From positions 285,594-334,110 of the forward strand of contig KN834810.1 of the NCBI GenBank assembly GCA_000827265.1: 48,517 bases of DNA, given 5' to 3'. The notes beneath the pieces were generated by a model that was not told the origin of the DNA, searched no databases, and was given only the letters and a program-made list of their open reading frames with translations. Below, piece after piece: positions 19,975 through 31,221 of this stretch. Positions within the stretch are counted from its first letter, which is position 1; each line of letters starts with the position of its first letter. The stretch comes from Collybiopsis luxurians FD-317 M1 (lineage: Eukaryota > Basidiomycota > Agaricomycetes > Agaricales > Omphalotaceae). Both the position numbers and the translations under genes were made by a program.

Positions 19975-21924
19975 ATGTATTCCTTGCTTGTCACTTTGTA
20001 TTTCTCCTACTTGGTAGCGCTAGCTCTCTACCGACTTTTCTTTCATCCACTTCACAGATATCCAGGACCAGTACTTGCTGCTGTGACACACTGGTTTGAA
20101 GTATATCACAATATTGTGAAAGGCGGAGGGCTGGTGATTGAAATCGAAAGGCTTCACAAAATCTATGGTGCGCTGCTCAATTTCTCTTAGAGCAATGCCT
20201 CGATCGAAGTTGTTTTTAGGACCTGTCGTTCGAGTCGGACCGAACAAAGTCAGTTGAGGATATTCATTTGCCATTGCTGAAGTTTCTCATATGTATCTGA
20301 TGCAGCTGCATTTCAACGACAGGCGTGCCTATGATGATATGTATACAAATGGGACAATACTAGTCAAAGACAGTGACTTCTATCACGGCATTTCCGCCCA
20401 TGCACCTGAGGGCACTGTTGGCTTATGCGACCCACAAGCAGCAAGGAGGAGAAGAGCAATTTTGGGACCTTTGTTTTCCCGTCAAGCATTGATCAAGCTT
20501 GAGTATACAATTCAGAAAAAGGTGTTCTTGCAATGCCCATCCCTCCCGCCTTCACTGAATTTGCTCCTTGAATAACAGGTCGATCAGCTGGTAAATTTAC
20601 TTGAAGAACATCATAACTCGACAAATTCCAGTGCAAATATGTCTTTTGCCCTCCGTTCTCTCACTAGTGATGTCATAACTGAATACTGCTTTGCCGATTC
20701 TACCGACACCCTCACTGACCCGGACTTCTCACATCCAATAGTTAAAAGCGTTCGTGATCTCATGGGACGCATTTGGATCCAGCGTCACTTCCCTTTCATA
20801 ATCAGAATCGCCGTAATCTTGCCTCCCAGGCTTGTTTTGTGGTTCATCCCAGCTTTCAAAAGCTACGTCGACATGAAAGCAAGATATGAGGGACAAATCG
20901 ACAGCCTCGTTTGTAGCCCAGATGCTCTGTTTAATACAGATCATGAGACAATTTATCACCATCTTTTGGAGCCAAAGGCCCCAGAATCACGACCTTCTCG
21001 GACATCACTGGTCCAGGAAGCCTTTACCCTCGTCGCCGCCGGGAGTGATACAGTTGGAAATGTGTGTACCGTTAGTACATACTTTGCACTCAAAGATAAA
21101 TCAATTTGTCGAGAACTTCATGCAGAACTTCGTGAAGCATGGCCCGATAAGGGCAGACCGATCAGTTTTGTTGTCCTTGAAAAGTTACCTTATTTGGTAA
21201 GTGATGTGTTACTTTGACATGACGATTTCGAGTAATTGTAAATATCTTGAAGACCGCATTCATCAAAGAAACGCTTCGTATCTCTATTGGTGTCATCCAT
21301 CCCCTTCCTCGCATTGTCAGTCAAGAAACACAGGATATAGGTGGTCTGAAGATACCTCCGGGTGTGAGTTGCAATTTTTTGATTGTTAACCGGCAAGTTA
21401 GTGATGCTTTACCTATAAAGACCACCGTGGAAATGAGCCATTTTTTTATGCATATGAATCCGAATGTTTTTCCTGAACCATATGTGTTTGATCCGGATCG
21501 GTGGTTGGTTGAGGAAACGAAGGAAATGATGCTTGATTTGGTTCCTTTCAGTAAAGGACCTCATACGTGGTAAGTTCAAATCTCATTCCGAGTGAGGAAA
21601 TAATTAACATTTATCTAGTTTGGGACTCAAGTGTGTCAATGTATCTTGGATTTTGGTTTTGTAAAGCTCACTTCTCTCCTTCACAGTCTAGCATGGGCTG
21701 AACTATATCTGATCTTCGGCAACCTCTTCCGAAAACTTGACCTCGACTTTGCATCGGTTGAAGAGAATGAGTAAGTCTATCAAGTTGTCCCAGAGTGTAC
21801 TCGGTCAGCTCTTATATTCTTTCGTAGACAAAGTCATTTCAACCTACAGGATGTACTAGACTATGTACTCCCTCAGTGGAAAAAAATTAACTACAACGTG
21901 TTCGTAAAAAGAGTGCATGAATAA
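19975..21924 (+). CDS. Cytochrome P450 monooxygenase (copy 2), nine exons, intact
   Basis: Exons 19975-20167, 20220-20248, 20306-20521, 20579-21196, 21253-21363, 21421-21569, 21619-21630, 21687-21770 and 21828-21924 give 502 aa. An N-terminal hydrophobic anchor (MYSLLVTLYFSYLVALALY) targets the ER membrane, followed by HPLHRYPGP, the proline hinge. The I-helix oxygen-binding motif is AGSDTVG (about 300-306), ExxR is ETLR (358-361), the PERF-region is FDPDRWL, and the haem motif FSKGPHTCLGLN has Cys439. The Cys codon is split by an intron and the next exon is only 12 nt. The N-terminal pattern (GGxxxEIERLHKIYG) recalls fungal trichodiene-oxygenase-like E-class P450s; the substrate is unknown. 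Reading only the unspliced frame gives a false stop at 20188, which lies inside intron 1. Confidence 0.92.
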
Positions 21925-22143
21925 CTTGCCCACAAAGGTGAGTGTTACGCTTTACTGACATTTTGATACCCATTTCTCTCGCCACTGACATCCGCGGTAA
22001 CAAAAGGCATCAAAGATTATATATTACGCTCAAGCTTAACGTTCCACGGTCAGTCAAGGTGGTTCAAACACTAACACGTCCAATATGTTTGCTTGTAAAT
22101 TTGATAAATATAATCGAACCTGTTAAATCGATGACGACGTAAC
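21925..22143. other. 3' flank of P450 copy 2, partly inverted after P450 copy 3
   Basis: Words such as ttaacgttccacggtcagtc, aaggtggttcaaa and atgtttgcttgtaaatttga (22035-22115) recur in reverse complement at about 35345-35425, downstream of copy 3. The two P450 copies therefore differ by a local inversion in their 3' flanks. Confidence 0.6.
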
Positions 22144-22328
22144 GTGTGTCGTGCCGTGGTGTCCTAAAGCCCAGTCCCGTGATCATGTCTGGAGGTGGGT
22201 ATGCATATATGCATTTACTTCCGTGTGGGTATCTTTCCGTAGTCGTTTTATATTCATTATCAGTATTCCCGTTTCTTCTTCTTTATTCCAATACACATTA
22301 CTTATATTTGATTTCCCTGTTGTTAACC

Positions 22329-22355
22329 CTCAGAACTTGTCTATTGTTCTGAGGG
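22329..22355. repeat. 10-bp stem hairpin in the Copia relic leader
   Basis: ccctcagaac (22327-22336) and gttctgaggg (22346-22355) pair perfectly across a 9-nt loop, ttgtctatt. The right arm and loop recur at about 22447-22463 (acttgtctattgttctgagg). It lies upstream of the gag relic and may belong to its LTR. Confidence 0.6.
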
Positions 22356-22561
22356 TATGTCTTTCTCTTTATCTCATTTGTGCTTCTTATTTACCTTTAT
22401 CTACCAGCCTATGTCTACTTACTTAGGACATTAGGTAAAGGGAAAACTTGTCTATTGTTCTGAGGCCTATGTGTACTTAGGACGTTAGGTATTTTAAAGA
22501 TTCGCAGTCAGAATCATGATTATTGTACTTCCTTAACTGACACTGCTGTGGGACCTCGAAA

Positions 22562-23053
22562 ATGTCTTCCTCTGCTGCAAATGCACTCCCTAATCTCCTC
22601 ACCTCCCCTGAAGATCGTCATCTCGTCGGACTTAGTAACTGGGCAAATTTCTGAGACCATCTGAAGAGCATTGCTTGCGCTACTGGTCGAGCTGGCTATC
22701 TCGATGGCTCTATCCTTTCCCCTACTCCACCTGCTGCCAATGCTTAGGGAGCTACTCCTGCCCCTACCATTATAAATTCCTGTTCTCCTTCCTTTGAAGA
22801 GTGGGAACTGCAAGATGCTTGTATTGCCAGTATAATATATCAGAGTATCAAAGATCCTTGTTCTATGGGGATCACTCAGGATATGTCTGCGCAGGTTATG
22901 TGGACAAAGCCAAAGAAGTTTAAAACGCACGAGAGCGGATCTAATTGAGCTCATTCCAATGGCGAGGAAATTGCGAGCATTAATCCTATCCATTTGTCTT
23001 CAGCAGACGCCATGGTAGCCAAAGTAAAGAAGCGGGCGGTTGAACATGCTTAG
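22562..23053 (+). pseudogene. Copia-type gag relic
   Basis: The frame from ATG 22562 reads MSSSAANALPNLLTS, then GLSNWANF*DHLKSIACATG, and later SFEEWELQDACIASIIYQ and DMSAQVMWTKPKKFKTHES, the signature of fungal Copia Gag. It is interrupted by stop codons (first TGA after WANF near 22652, further TAG and TGA). A possible Cys-rich stretch follows near 23070. Upstream 22144-22560 probably contains the LTR and leader but ends were not defined. This family differs from the Copia at 1-555. Confidence 0.7.
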
Positions 23054-23448
23054 ATGGGCGTTGCACGAAAGACTTGTCAATGTACCCGGGATGGACGGCC
23101 CACAGGTAATGCCGGCCCGCCAAAGAACTTCCCGCAAATGCTGCATTCAAGAATCAAGAGAACATAAACTCAGCATTCCATTCCATATCATGCACTTGAA
23201 ACGGTCAGGCACCCATTTTCCGGTGTCTCCAAGAGACCTAAGCATATCACTTCAATCTTTTTTGATTGTTATGATGCGGTAGCTTCAGTGGCTTGGTTAT
23301 GACGAGAACTAACCCTGCTTCGAAAATAAATCATAAGTGATGAATGCTATGGGATGGTAATTGATGTTCCTCTTTACCCCTGAGTCCCTATCTTAGTATC
23401 TACATTATACGATTTTCCCTTGTGTTTTTTAGCATTCCGGGGTGGACT
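23054..23448. other. Decayed downstream part of the Copia relic, no gene
   Basis: Frames are short and broken. A fragment reading KTCQCTRDGRPTGNAGPP suggests leftover gag or nucleocapsid sequence. No second LTR was recognised. Confidence 0.35.
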
Positions 23449-23840
23449 CAGTAGTGATGTGCCGGCTGGGACCCGGCTTAGAAGCCCCCAGATAGTCGCG
23501 GCCAGGGCTAATCTAAAACTCAAGCCGGGCCCTATGTGACGGCTAGGGCCGGCTCAGGCTCAAATATACAAAACGAAACTGTATAGTAGGTAATCTAGAT
23601 TAATAAAGTCTGCAGCACTGGAATTCGCCATGATTGTTCATTCATTTGTGAGTTCAAAATGTCAATAATTTTCACTGGGCATCTCTGTTGATGCCGAAGC
23701 TATGTGACATGTGAGTAAGCTCCCGCTGGGTGCTTCCGGAAATTCCGAGCCGGGCGATGGGCCTTCATAAGCCCTCAGCAGGGCTGGGGCCCAGCTTGAA
23801 GGGCTTTGAACTCTGAGCCCTGGCCGGCACATCACTACAC
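23449..23840. mobile_element. hAT MITE (392 bp) with perfect 8-bp target duplication
   Basis: The octamer GGTGGACT flanks both sides (23441-23448 and 23841-23848). The ends CAGTAGTGATGTGCCGGC and, read inward from the right, GTGTAGTGATGTGCCGGC match at 16 of 18 positions. Subterminal GCCGGGC / GGGCTGGGGCCC words are repeated in both orientations. There is no coding sequence. This is the best preserved hAT derivative in the window. Confidence 0.9.
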
Positions 23841-24703
23841 GGTGGACTTTGTACTGTTGGACTTCTTGACTTCTTTATTCTTCTTGTTAGCTTTCAGTGT
23901 ACATCTCTATCTTCCATGATGGATTTGATACCTACCTACCATGATCTCGGTTCTGTGCGATGTTCCTCTTCCTTACGATATGCTCCCCCTGTTGCTGTTG
24001 TCATAAATAGACCGATTTTGTAGCCAATTATACCCCTCATGTCCATCTCTGTTGATCTCCTTCACTTGCCATATTCATATACGTGTACATCCTGTAAACA
24101 CACATATAGCTGAGATGTGATATTGAAAGGGAATTTTTCCGTCGGCATGAACAATGCAATTGCCATTCAATTTCTACATGATGCTTCCTGTCTGTGCCTG
24201 TACCTGGAGTTGAATTTAGGTTTGACCTCGGATTCTGGAAATGATCTTGTACTGGTGCAGCACATTCTGTATGTCCATCTCATGATAACTTGCATATCTG
24301 AAATACCATTATTGCACCCTATAGTACCCAGAATTGTCAATATTTCGATTCTGGAGATTATTGTTGTAAATGTTAATAATTTTATGCAATTTCTATGTAT
24401 GTCCGTAATTGTCAAGATGAAGCGAGCAGCCTCAATGATTGTCAGTGTCACAGTGATTGACATCTTGCTACAGGCCTTATTTGGAAAAGAATGTGCACTT
24501 TGACAGGTTGACAGGAAACTTGTAAAGAATCACCTAAGTTGTCGCATGCTCAGGTTTGAATATCCAAAGCAGCTCTCATGAGGTGCAGTTAAAACTACCA
24601 GTGCTAGCATCAACATCATGACGAGGCCAATGGAGCTCCGATGGTATAAATTGACAAGCTTATGGCAAGCACCAGACAAAGCGTCTTTCTCACTACTGTA
24701 TTC
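23841..24703. other. Upstream region of the membrane-protein gene, no gene recognised
   Basis: Open frames of about 100-130 codons exist on both strands (24117-24503 plus, 24167-24463 minus) but have no motif or paralogue. CpG falls sharply from about 24.5 kb, marking entry into the depleted block. Confidence 0.45.
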
Positions 24704-26216
24704 ATGACTCCAGAAGAGCGACAGATAGTTTCCTCCAATGCTACTAATGTCTACTTCAATACAATAACTTCCATACTTTTCATGGGCGGCTTTGGTATGC
24801 ATTTTCTAGTGTTATTTGAAGTCTTCTACTCCACATGAAATGATGAAAACAATTACTCATGGGTTACTTCCACTAGGTATATCTGTTTTAGGAATGTTCA
24901 TTGCTACTCACATCTTATTGTATGCAATGTCCAAAATGGCTTCTCATATGTTTGAACTCACATTTCGAAACTTTCGTAGAAGCAAATCTTGGACTTGTTC
25001 ACAAATTACACACCTTGTGTGCCTCACAATGGCTTTTATTGCCTTGATATGGAATGTCTTCCTTGAAGGGGCATTTCCACTCATAACAGACCAGCTTTTT
25101 ATTGGAATAAGACTGGATGTTCAGGAAGCACTTGAAGCTCAAGGCTGGAGAATAATAAAATTTTGGACTATGGCTGAATATATGAGCAATTGGAGTTTAA
25201 CAATTGATGTGAGTTTACCGTTTTAACCCTCATTCAATTGCTTCATCACAGTATCTGGCAGACTCTTTTGAGCGATTTCATTGTAGTTTGGAGGGCCTGG
25301 GTTTTGTTTCAGGAGGATAGGCTTTGGAAGGTTGCACTTATGCTTCTTATGAGTGTTAACATTGGTATGGAGTCAATCCATCAATATATAGCCAGTTCAC
25401 TTAATGCTGTACATTATGCCCTTTAGGAATCAATATTGCAGATTGCATCTTTGATGATATTGAAATTGGGATATTACTGTCTGACTCCAACACAACTTTA
25501 GACTGGGTAGCAATGGTGGCTTCCTTGGTGGTTAACATGCTTGCAATGTGCTTGATTGCATGGAAGGCATGGTAAGTCCCCTTCAAACTCCTGCAGAACA
25601 ACAACGTGCAAGCCCGACTTGGAGCTCTGCAGGTTGGCCTGGGACTAAGGCTGGAACCTATTAAGTGCCCATGAAGGGATACCAATAAATTGTTGTTGCA
25701 CTCTAGATTGGGCATTTAATGGGTGTCAGTAAGCCTGAACACAAGCCCAAGGCTTGGGATTTCAGAACCTTGAGCAAGCCCAGCCCAACTCAGCCCTACA
25801 TATTGCTACTCTTGCTTGCAGTTATTTAATTCTTTCAATACTCATGATCTACAGGGTTCACCATTGTGTCATGAAAGAAGCCGCTTTCCACAAAAGAACC
25901 AGGATTCAGAATACCCTACTTCTGTTAATTGAATCTGGTGCTATATATTGCACAGTACAGGCTGTCTATATAGTGTTCATCTTTCTAACTATATATGGAT
26001 CTACAAATGGTGACACATTTGGACTAACTCTAGCTGATAGTATTATGAACTCTTTATTCAATCTTGCATCTGTAAGTTTAAATTTTTTTGAATGCAAGAT
26101 CGGCTTATTTTCATGAATAAATTTAATAGGCATGGTACCCTATTGCGGTAGTAATTTTGGTCAACATGGATAGCTCTCCAGTAATTGAGACTATATATAT
26201 ATCACCCAGGCCATAG
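24704..26216 (+). CDS. Basidiomycete seven-helix integral membrane protein (left copy), six exons, C-terminus frameshifted
   Basis: Exons 24704-24794, 24877-25208, 25262-25364, 25427-25571, 25855-26071 and 26130-26216 give 324 aa in frame. It begins MTPEERQIVSSNATNVYFNT and has about seven hydrophobic helices with blocks TLLSDFIVVWRAWVLF, GINIADCIFDDIEIG, WVHHCVMKEAAFHKRTR, LLLLIESGAIYCTVQA and WYPIAVVILVNMDSSPVIET. This layout is typical of a large, uncharacterised Agaricomycete membrane family; no function is claimed. A two-base gain in an AT run near 26193 shifts the frame relative to the right copy and cuts about 34 residues from the tail. Intron 4 (25572-25854) is five times the usual length and contains a CAAGCCC / GGGCTTG-rich insert. 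CpG is very low. Confidence 0.72.
25590..25800. mobile_element. Probable hAT-MITE remnant inside intron 4
   Basis: Within the oversized intron, aagcccgacttggagc and, further on, agcccaaggcttggg and gagcaagcccagcccaac resemble the subterminal words of the hAT MITEs elsewhere in the window. The same insert is present in the right-hand copy (about 47190-47380), so it predates the duplication. Ends and target duplication were not resolved. Confidence 0.4.
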
Positions 26217-26581
26217 AACATTCTCGAATGGAAGGCAGCATAAATATTTCCAATATGACTGTCCAATCTGACACTGGAAGGATTTCCCTAGAATGAATGT
26301 TTTTGAGAGCCAAATAGAAGGCTTTAGACCATCTAGTACCAGTTGTTATGTAGATATTTAGTGTAGATTTGCCGGTTGCAGGCATTGTGAATGGAAAAAT
26401 CACTATCAAAGAGAACAGATATACAAGAGGGTTCTTTTCACCTTCTTCAACAATGGTTGCTGAAATTGATCAATCTTGAGCTAAATTTTTCATAAGACTA
26501 TCTAGGCAACACTTGATGTCCCTGTGTAGTTATCTCTCCCAAACCAAAACTGTACAAAGATGATGGTCATAGAGCCTGTAA
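26217..26581. other. 3' flank of the membrane-protein gene (duplicated at 46300-46690)
   Basis: Matches the reverse complement of 46.3-46.7 kb. It contains the coding remnant of the membrane-protein tail (EHSRMEGSIN / SNMTVQSDTG read in the other frame) that the frameshift removed. No separate gene. Confidence 0.55.
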
Positions 26582-27516
26582 GTTCCCCAAATTCTTGATT
26601 ACTCTCATGACAAATTGAAGAATCCCATTCTGGCTACACAATGGAAGATGTCCTTGTATCTTCTCCATAACTGAATAAAGAACCCCATGCCCAAGTTCCT
26701 CATCAAAATACAACCAAAACTGCATGCATTTGGACTGAGGCAGATCAGCAACACCTTGTACCTGGGTTAACACTTGATCCAATTCTGACCAATATAGGTC
26801 AAAAAGGCAAGATAGAGGATTGATAGCTGGGAGGTAGATGGAGAAATATACACAAGTAAGTAAAGGTGAATGCAGTGTAGAGAGGATTTTGCAATCCATG
26901 GGTATGAATCGTGAGGCGGTATTCCCCCATGTACACCAATCGATCAAAATGTATGGATTCTAGACCTGTGTTCAGACCGAAAGGACAATGTTTATAAAAG
27001 TCTTCTGTTGCAAAGTTAGGGGATTCAAGTGTGATGTATGTAACTTACAGCTTACCAGCATAGACTTTGAAAGCTGCTCAATATGCCCATCATTTGTGAG
27101 ACAGAGATGAATGTCATATTAGCAAGTTCCAGGAACATTACAGTGGAAAATTCAGAAAGGAAATTGGAAGAGAGAGTCTGGAATGCAAAGTTGTGCATCG
27201 ACAGTGAATCAACTTTGTTCCCAATGGCAGTCACTATAGATTGTTGAGGAAACTCTCCAGAAGTCCACTTTCCATTGATTCAGACTGTTTTGACATGCTT
27301 TGAGACTGTCTGATTAGAACTTTTCAGTAAATCAGACAGTTTCTTGATGTTATCTGGGTTTATGGAAACAGAATGGAAGAAGAATCCCTGACTTCATTGC
27401 AACAGTACTGGTGAGACCAAAGCCAAGTTGGCCAAGGATATGTGGCTTGTGTTCTGTGAAAGGTCAGCGAGATATGCCAGTATGTAGTTGATAATCTCCA
27501 CAGGAAGTGAGTTCAT
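26582..27516 (-). pseudogene. F-box protein pseudogene (left copy)
   Basis: It is a damaged copy of the gene at 45038-46276. The start (27516) reads MNSLPVEIINYILAYLADL and SLANLALVSPVLLQ, then a TGA replaces the Arg codon of QRSRGFF (CGA to TGA). Later LDSVIEKIQGHLPLC is recognisable as YSVMEKIQGHLPLC. About 300 bp in the middle are deleted, joining GILSSFQ to the downstream intron region near 27060. Most differences from the source are CpG to TpG or CpA. It is not functional. Confidence 0.85.
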
Positions 27517-27694
27517 CTGGTCAATGATGATCATTGCAAACAAGTGGGGAAATTTAGCACCCAAGGAATGCGCCATGACAATCTTATCTTATCTTTGTTA
27601 CCTTGATACATTAAATTTCTGACTTGTTCTTCTCAACTGTAAACACTATATATACCCATCTTCATCTGCACCCAGGGCTCAAGTCTTCTCCCAA

Positions 27695-29013
27695 ATGCCT
27701 ATCCATGGCCTATCTCCCTCTCAAAAGCCAGTCAAACCACCTCACTTTGACATTGAGCAGGTTATTAGACCTAATATTCTTGACCTTCATCTGCACTGCT
27801 GCACACAGGATGATTACAAGGAAGGAATCCTACTAGATGCAAATGAGAATGCTCTTGGTCATTCAATATCTGAGCAGGATGCCCCCAATGATGACCCAAC
27901 ACTGGACTTGGATCTTCACAGGTATCCGGACCCTTCTCATGATCCAATTAAAGCACAGATTGCTGCCCTTCATTTAGTATCTAGTGTAGACTATATTTTT
28001 CTTGGGGTTGGCTTGGATGAAGTTATCAATTTGTTGATGAGGGTGTGCGGGAAAGGAGAAGATATTGATTATGCCCCTGACATATGGAATGTATGCAGTC
28101 TGTGTGCAAGTGAACAATGTTAGAATGGTTAAATGCCCTTTAGAGCTTAGTGGGTAGGCAGGAGAAGGGGGGACCAAAGGCCAGTTCAGCTTAAGAGTCA
28201 ATGAAGTACAGTGTTTTTTAATTTATCTGAAATGATGCTAGATTGCATTTGCAGGTGAAAAAAGCCATTAATGCTGACTCAAGCATCAAGCTCATTTTTT
28301 GTGCTCCCCAGGGACCTCAACAGGCACAAGCATATCTCTCGAGTCTATAAAAGCTATTCTAGACCATGAGAAATTCAAGGGCATCATCATAGTCAATGTA
28401 GTTTATATTGACTTTGCTGGCCAATAGTCCAGCTCTGTGTCACTGGTCAAGGACTATGCCAATCACTGCATCATGCAGACTCTTAGCAAAAGCTTTGGTC
28501 TTGCCGCTATCAGGCATGTTTCTATCTACAGATCTCAGATTAGGCTTCATTCTGCATCAGATTGGGAATTGCAATTGCTCAGCTGCTGTTAATACAAATT
28601 TTAACCAACACCAAAGTACCATACAATATCTCAATGCTGACTGCCCACCTGGCATTATCAGCATTGTCTTTTTCATTGCTGGAGACTATGAAGACCAAGG
28701 TTCAGACTCTGAAGACTTCACAATCAGCTCTGCTCAAATCACTCACTGTGGTTGCTCGCCTCAGTCTCAGCTCCTCAATCAGATTGAATGAGGCCAATTT
28801 TATCATGATCCCAGTTCTTTCAAGAGATGGAAGCTGACTGGATAGTGTTCATGTTCAAAAGGTCTACAAAGCCTTTGCAGAAGAGAACTGAGTAGCAGTG
28901 AGGTTTGGAGGGGACAAGCCTGATGTGAAGGCTGCCTCAGAATCACTATTGGGAGCAAAGAGGAGAATGCAGCAGTTGTCTGCACGTTGGAGCTGGTACT
29001 GAATGAGCTGTAG
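27695..29013 (+). pseudogene. Histidinol-phosphate aminotransferase pseudogene (left copy)
   Basis: It is a copy of the gene at 43527-44855, starting at the equivalent ATG (MPIHGLSPSQKPVKP) and ending at the same TAG (29011-29013). It is broken by small deletions near 28045 (loss of the APGKE region) and near 28300, by a stop where the source has GQES (ggccaatagtcc near 28425), and by changes at the active-site region (DEAYIDFA became NVVYIDFA). The SKSFGLAAI segment with the PLP-lysine is still readable. C-to-T and G-to-A at former CpG sites dominate. Homology to the source continues about 15 bp past the stop and then switches to protease sequence. Confidence 0.9.
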
Positions 29014-29039
29014 ATCATAGGTAAAACTGGAGAACTTCC

Positions 29040-30938
29040 CATAGCCAACTGTCCTAATTTGGGAAACCACGCTGTCCCTGGAGTCATCAGTATCAAAGTC
29101 ACTAAAGACAATGTGAAAGCTGCAGCAGGTACTGATGAACCCACAGATCCCTGCATCTCCATTCAAAGGATGATGCTGGCTTGTAAGGGAATCAAATGGA
29201 TTGGCCCCAGAAGCTTGGGATGTATTCACATCTGCATGAATGGCATGCAAGTACTCTTCCTTGGCCTTGGACAGTTTAGGCAGTTTAAGCAATTTGGACC
29301 ATAGGGAGGGTGTTTTATGGGGAACAGGATCTGTGCAGGTGGGGACCACTTCATTTGATGGACTGGGGGAAAAAGACATCAGTCTTGATTTTGATTTGGC
29401 ATGCAGGATGAGATCCTGGGACACTCATTTGAGAAAGAGCAGTAGTGTGGATTGAGGTCTCTGGAGACAAAGAAGGGTGGGAAAGGTGTGTTCCAGGTGA
29501 GTCCAAGTTCATAGGTCTCAGTCTACTAGACTGGACACTTTTGCAAGCATCGATGGGGTCTTCTCTCTTTTCCTTTTCTTTTGCCTTCTCTTTCTCCATC
29601 TTGCCTATCCCAACTGACATATCCATTCCCATGCATCCTTATCCTTTATCCTTCAATGTATCTCAGTCAATCTTGGGCTCCTCTGCAGACTTGATCCGCT
29701 CTCATCTGAAGTCAGTAGCTAAGACCAGGAGGCAGAGGAGAGGATTTCTCAGGTACTTCACAATCCATAGTTGAGTTGCTGATCAAAGCATTGTCTTTGT
29801 CAAGTTTCTTTGTCAACTCCATTTGGGAGAGAATATCTGCTTGTTCAGCAATTCCACCAGGGTTTTGGGAAGGAGACACAGACAATGATTGTATACCAGA
29901 TGTGATCGGTCCTGGTAGGTCAATTGGAGGATGAGAAATTTGGAGTTCTGTGGCAGCTAATGGAGGGGATATAGCAAGATCCAAGGGTCTTCAGTGGCAG
30001 ATACGACTTGGTTTCCCTTCCCTCCCATTCTCATCTTCCTCACCAGCTTTTCTAACTTATCCTGCTTTCTCTCCTTCACAGAATCCTCCAGTATGATGCT
30101 CAAGCTCAAATCTTGGACATCTCTGTATGTCTGGGAAACATGTTTACATTTCTGGCAGACAAGGATGCTTGTGGCCTGGCCATGGAAAAGCATATTGGAC
30201 AAGGACACAAGATGGGCTGACTTGTTGTCCTGAGTGAGATCTGCTTCATCGGCGATAGTGTGAATGTTGTTCAGTGTAATTGTCATACACCTTTAGATTT
30301 TTTTTCTTCTTGCCATTCACAGGCAGGGGTTGGCACTTCTCTGTTACCTTACATTATTTTCTGCATATTAGTTTAAACCTGGTTGTAAACTATCTGACCA
30401 CATACATTGAATTCCTCCATACACATAGCATTTAGTATTATCTGCAGAGATTTATGAACATCTTGCTGTGCAAAGTTGAGGTATTGAATCTATTTATGAC
30501 CCAATGCAGTCAGATATGATCTGAAAGCACCATTCAAAGTCAGTTAGAAGATCAAACAGACTGAAACTCACTCTAGGCTCAGGATTTCTGTCCTCTGTCT
30601 TTGGCCTCCCAGGTGCATGATGGAAATGAAAAATTTGTCCACCCAACTGATGTCTGTTCATTGGCTAAATCAATGGTGATGAAGCAAGAAGTGGGTTAGA
30701 ATGTTCTGGCAGAATTGGCTCAAAATGAACAAGTTATGAAAGGAGCCCAATTGCTCTATGCATGATTGTGATGTCAGTACGGACTCTGTATTAAAATAAA
30801 GATGCTTCAAAGGACCAATTGATAAAACTAATATTTCCATGGTCAACAATGCCAGGAGGCAATAAAAAGGTGTCCTTGCTCTTCGTACTTCTTTTTGGCA
30901 TGTTATATTTTCTGAGGTGAAGTCTTGGTATTTCTATA
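29040..30938 (-). pseudogene. Ubiquitin-specific protease pseudogene, truncated and CpG-stripped (third copy)
   Basis: It aligns with about 13390-15435 of the intact gene. Readable parts include LVCQKCKHVSQTYRDVQDLSLS, VVSATEDP, LPGPITSGIQS and LFHGQATSI. The sequence is riddled with stops, small deletions and CpG-to-TpG/CpA changes; the Cys box is destroyed. The C-terminal half of the gene, including the His box, is absent: the copy begins at a junction with the aminotransferase pseudogene near 29030. Upstream introns are still present, so it derives from genomic DNA rather than from a retrocopy. Confidence 0.88.
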
Positions 30939-31221
30939 TCACAGACATACCCATGGTATGACAGAAATGGGAAGGACTGTGTTTACTCTTGGTCTAGTCC
31001 ATGGTTATTGATAATCGACAGTGACTGGATTTAAAAATGCTTGGACATGTGAAATAAGGAACATTCCATCATGATATTATCTGAAACACATTGAGTATAA
31101 TGCTTGATTGGGCAAAAAGGAGAGGCTTACAGAAATAGAAAAAGTGTACAAGTAGTTGGAAGCAGGCATGGGCACATCAGATTAGGTGCCTTAGGCTGCT
31201 GCCATCCCCATCCTCATCCTG
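30939..31221. other. Flank of the protease pseudogene, no gene
   Basis: CpG-poor, no coding frame or repeat with defined ends. Confidence 0.45.

Noticed and set aside
20168..20190. Premature stop after GALLNFS in P450 copies 2 and 3
   Set aside because: The stop is inside intron 1; splicing at 20167/20220 restores HKIYGPVVRVGPNK.
17444..21924. Secondary-metabolite gene cluster around the P450 genes
   Set aside because: No terpene synthase, polyketide or peptide synthetase, prenyltransferase or transporter is present; the three P450s are tandem duplicates of one gene.
24117..24503. 128-codon plus-strand frame upstream of the membrane-protein gene
   Set aside because: No motif, no paralogue in the right-hand block and an overlapping frame of similar length on the other strand.
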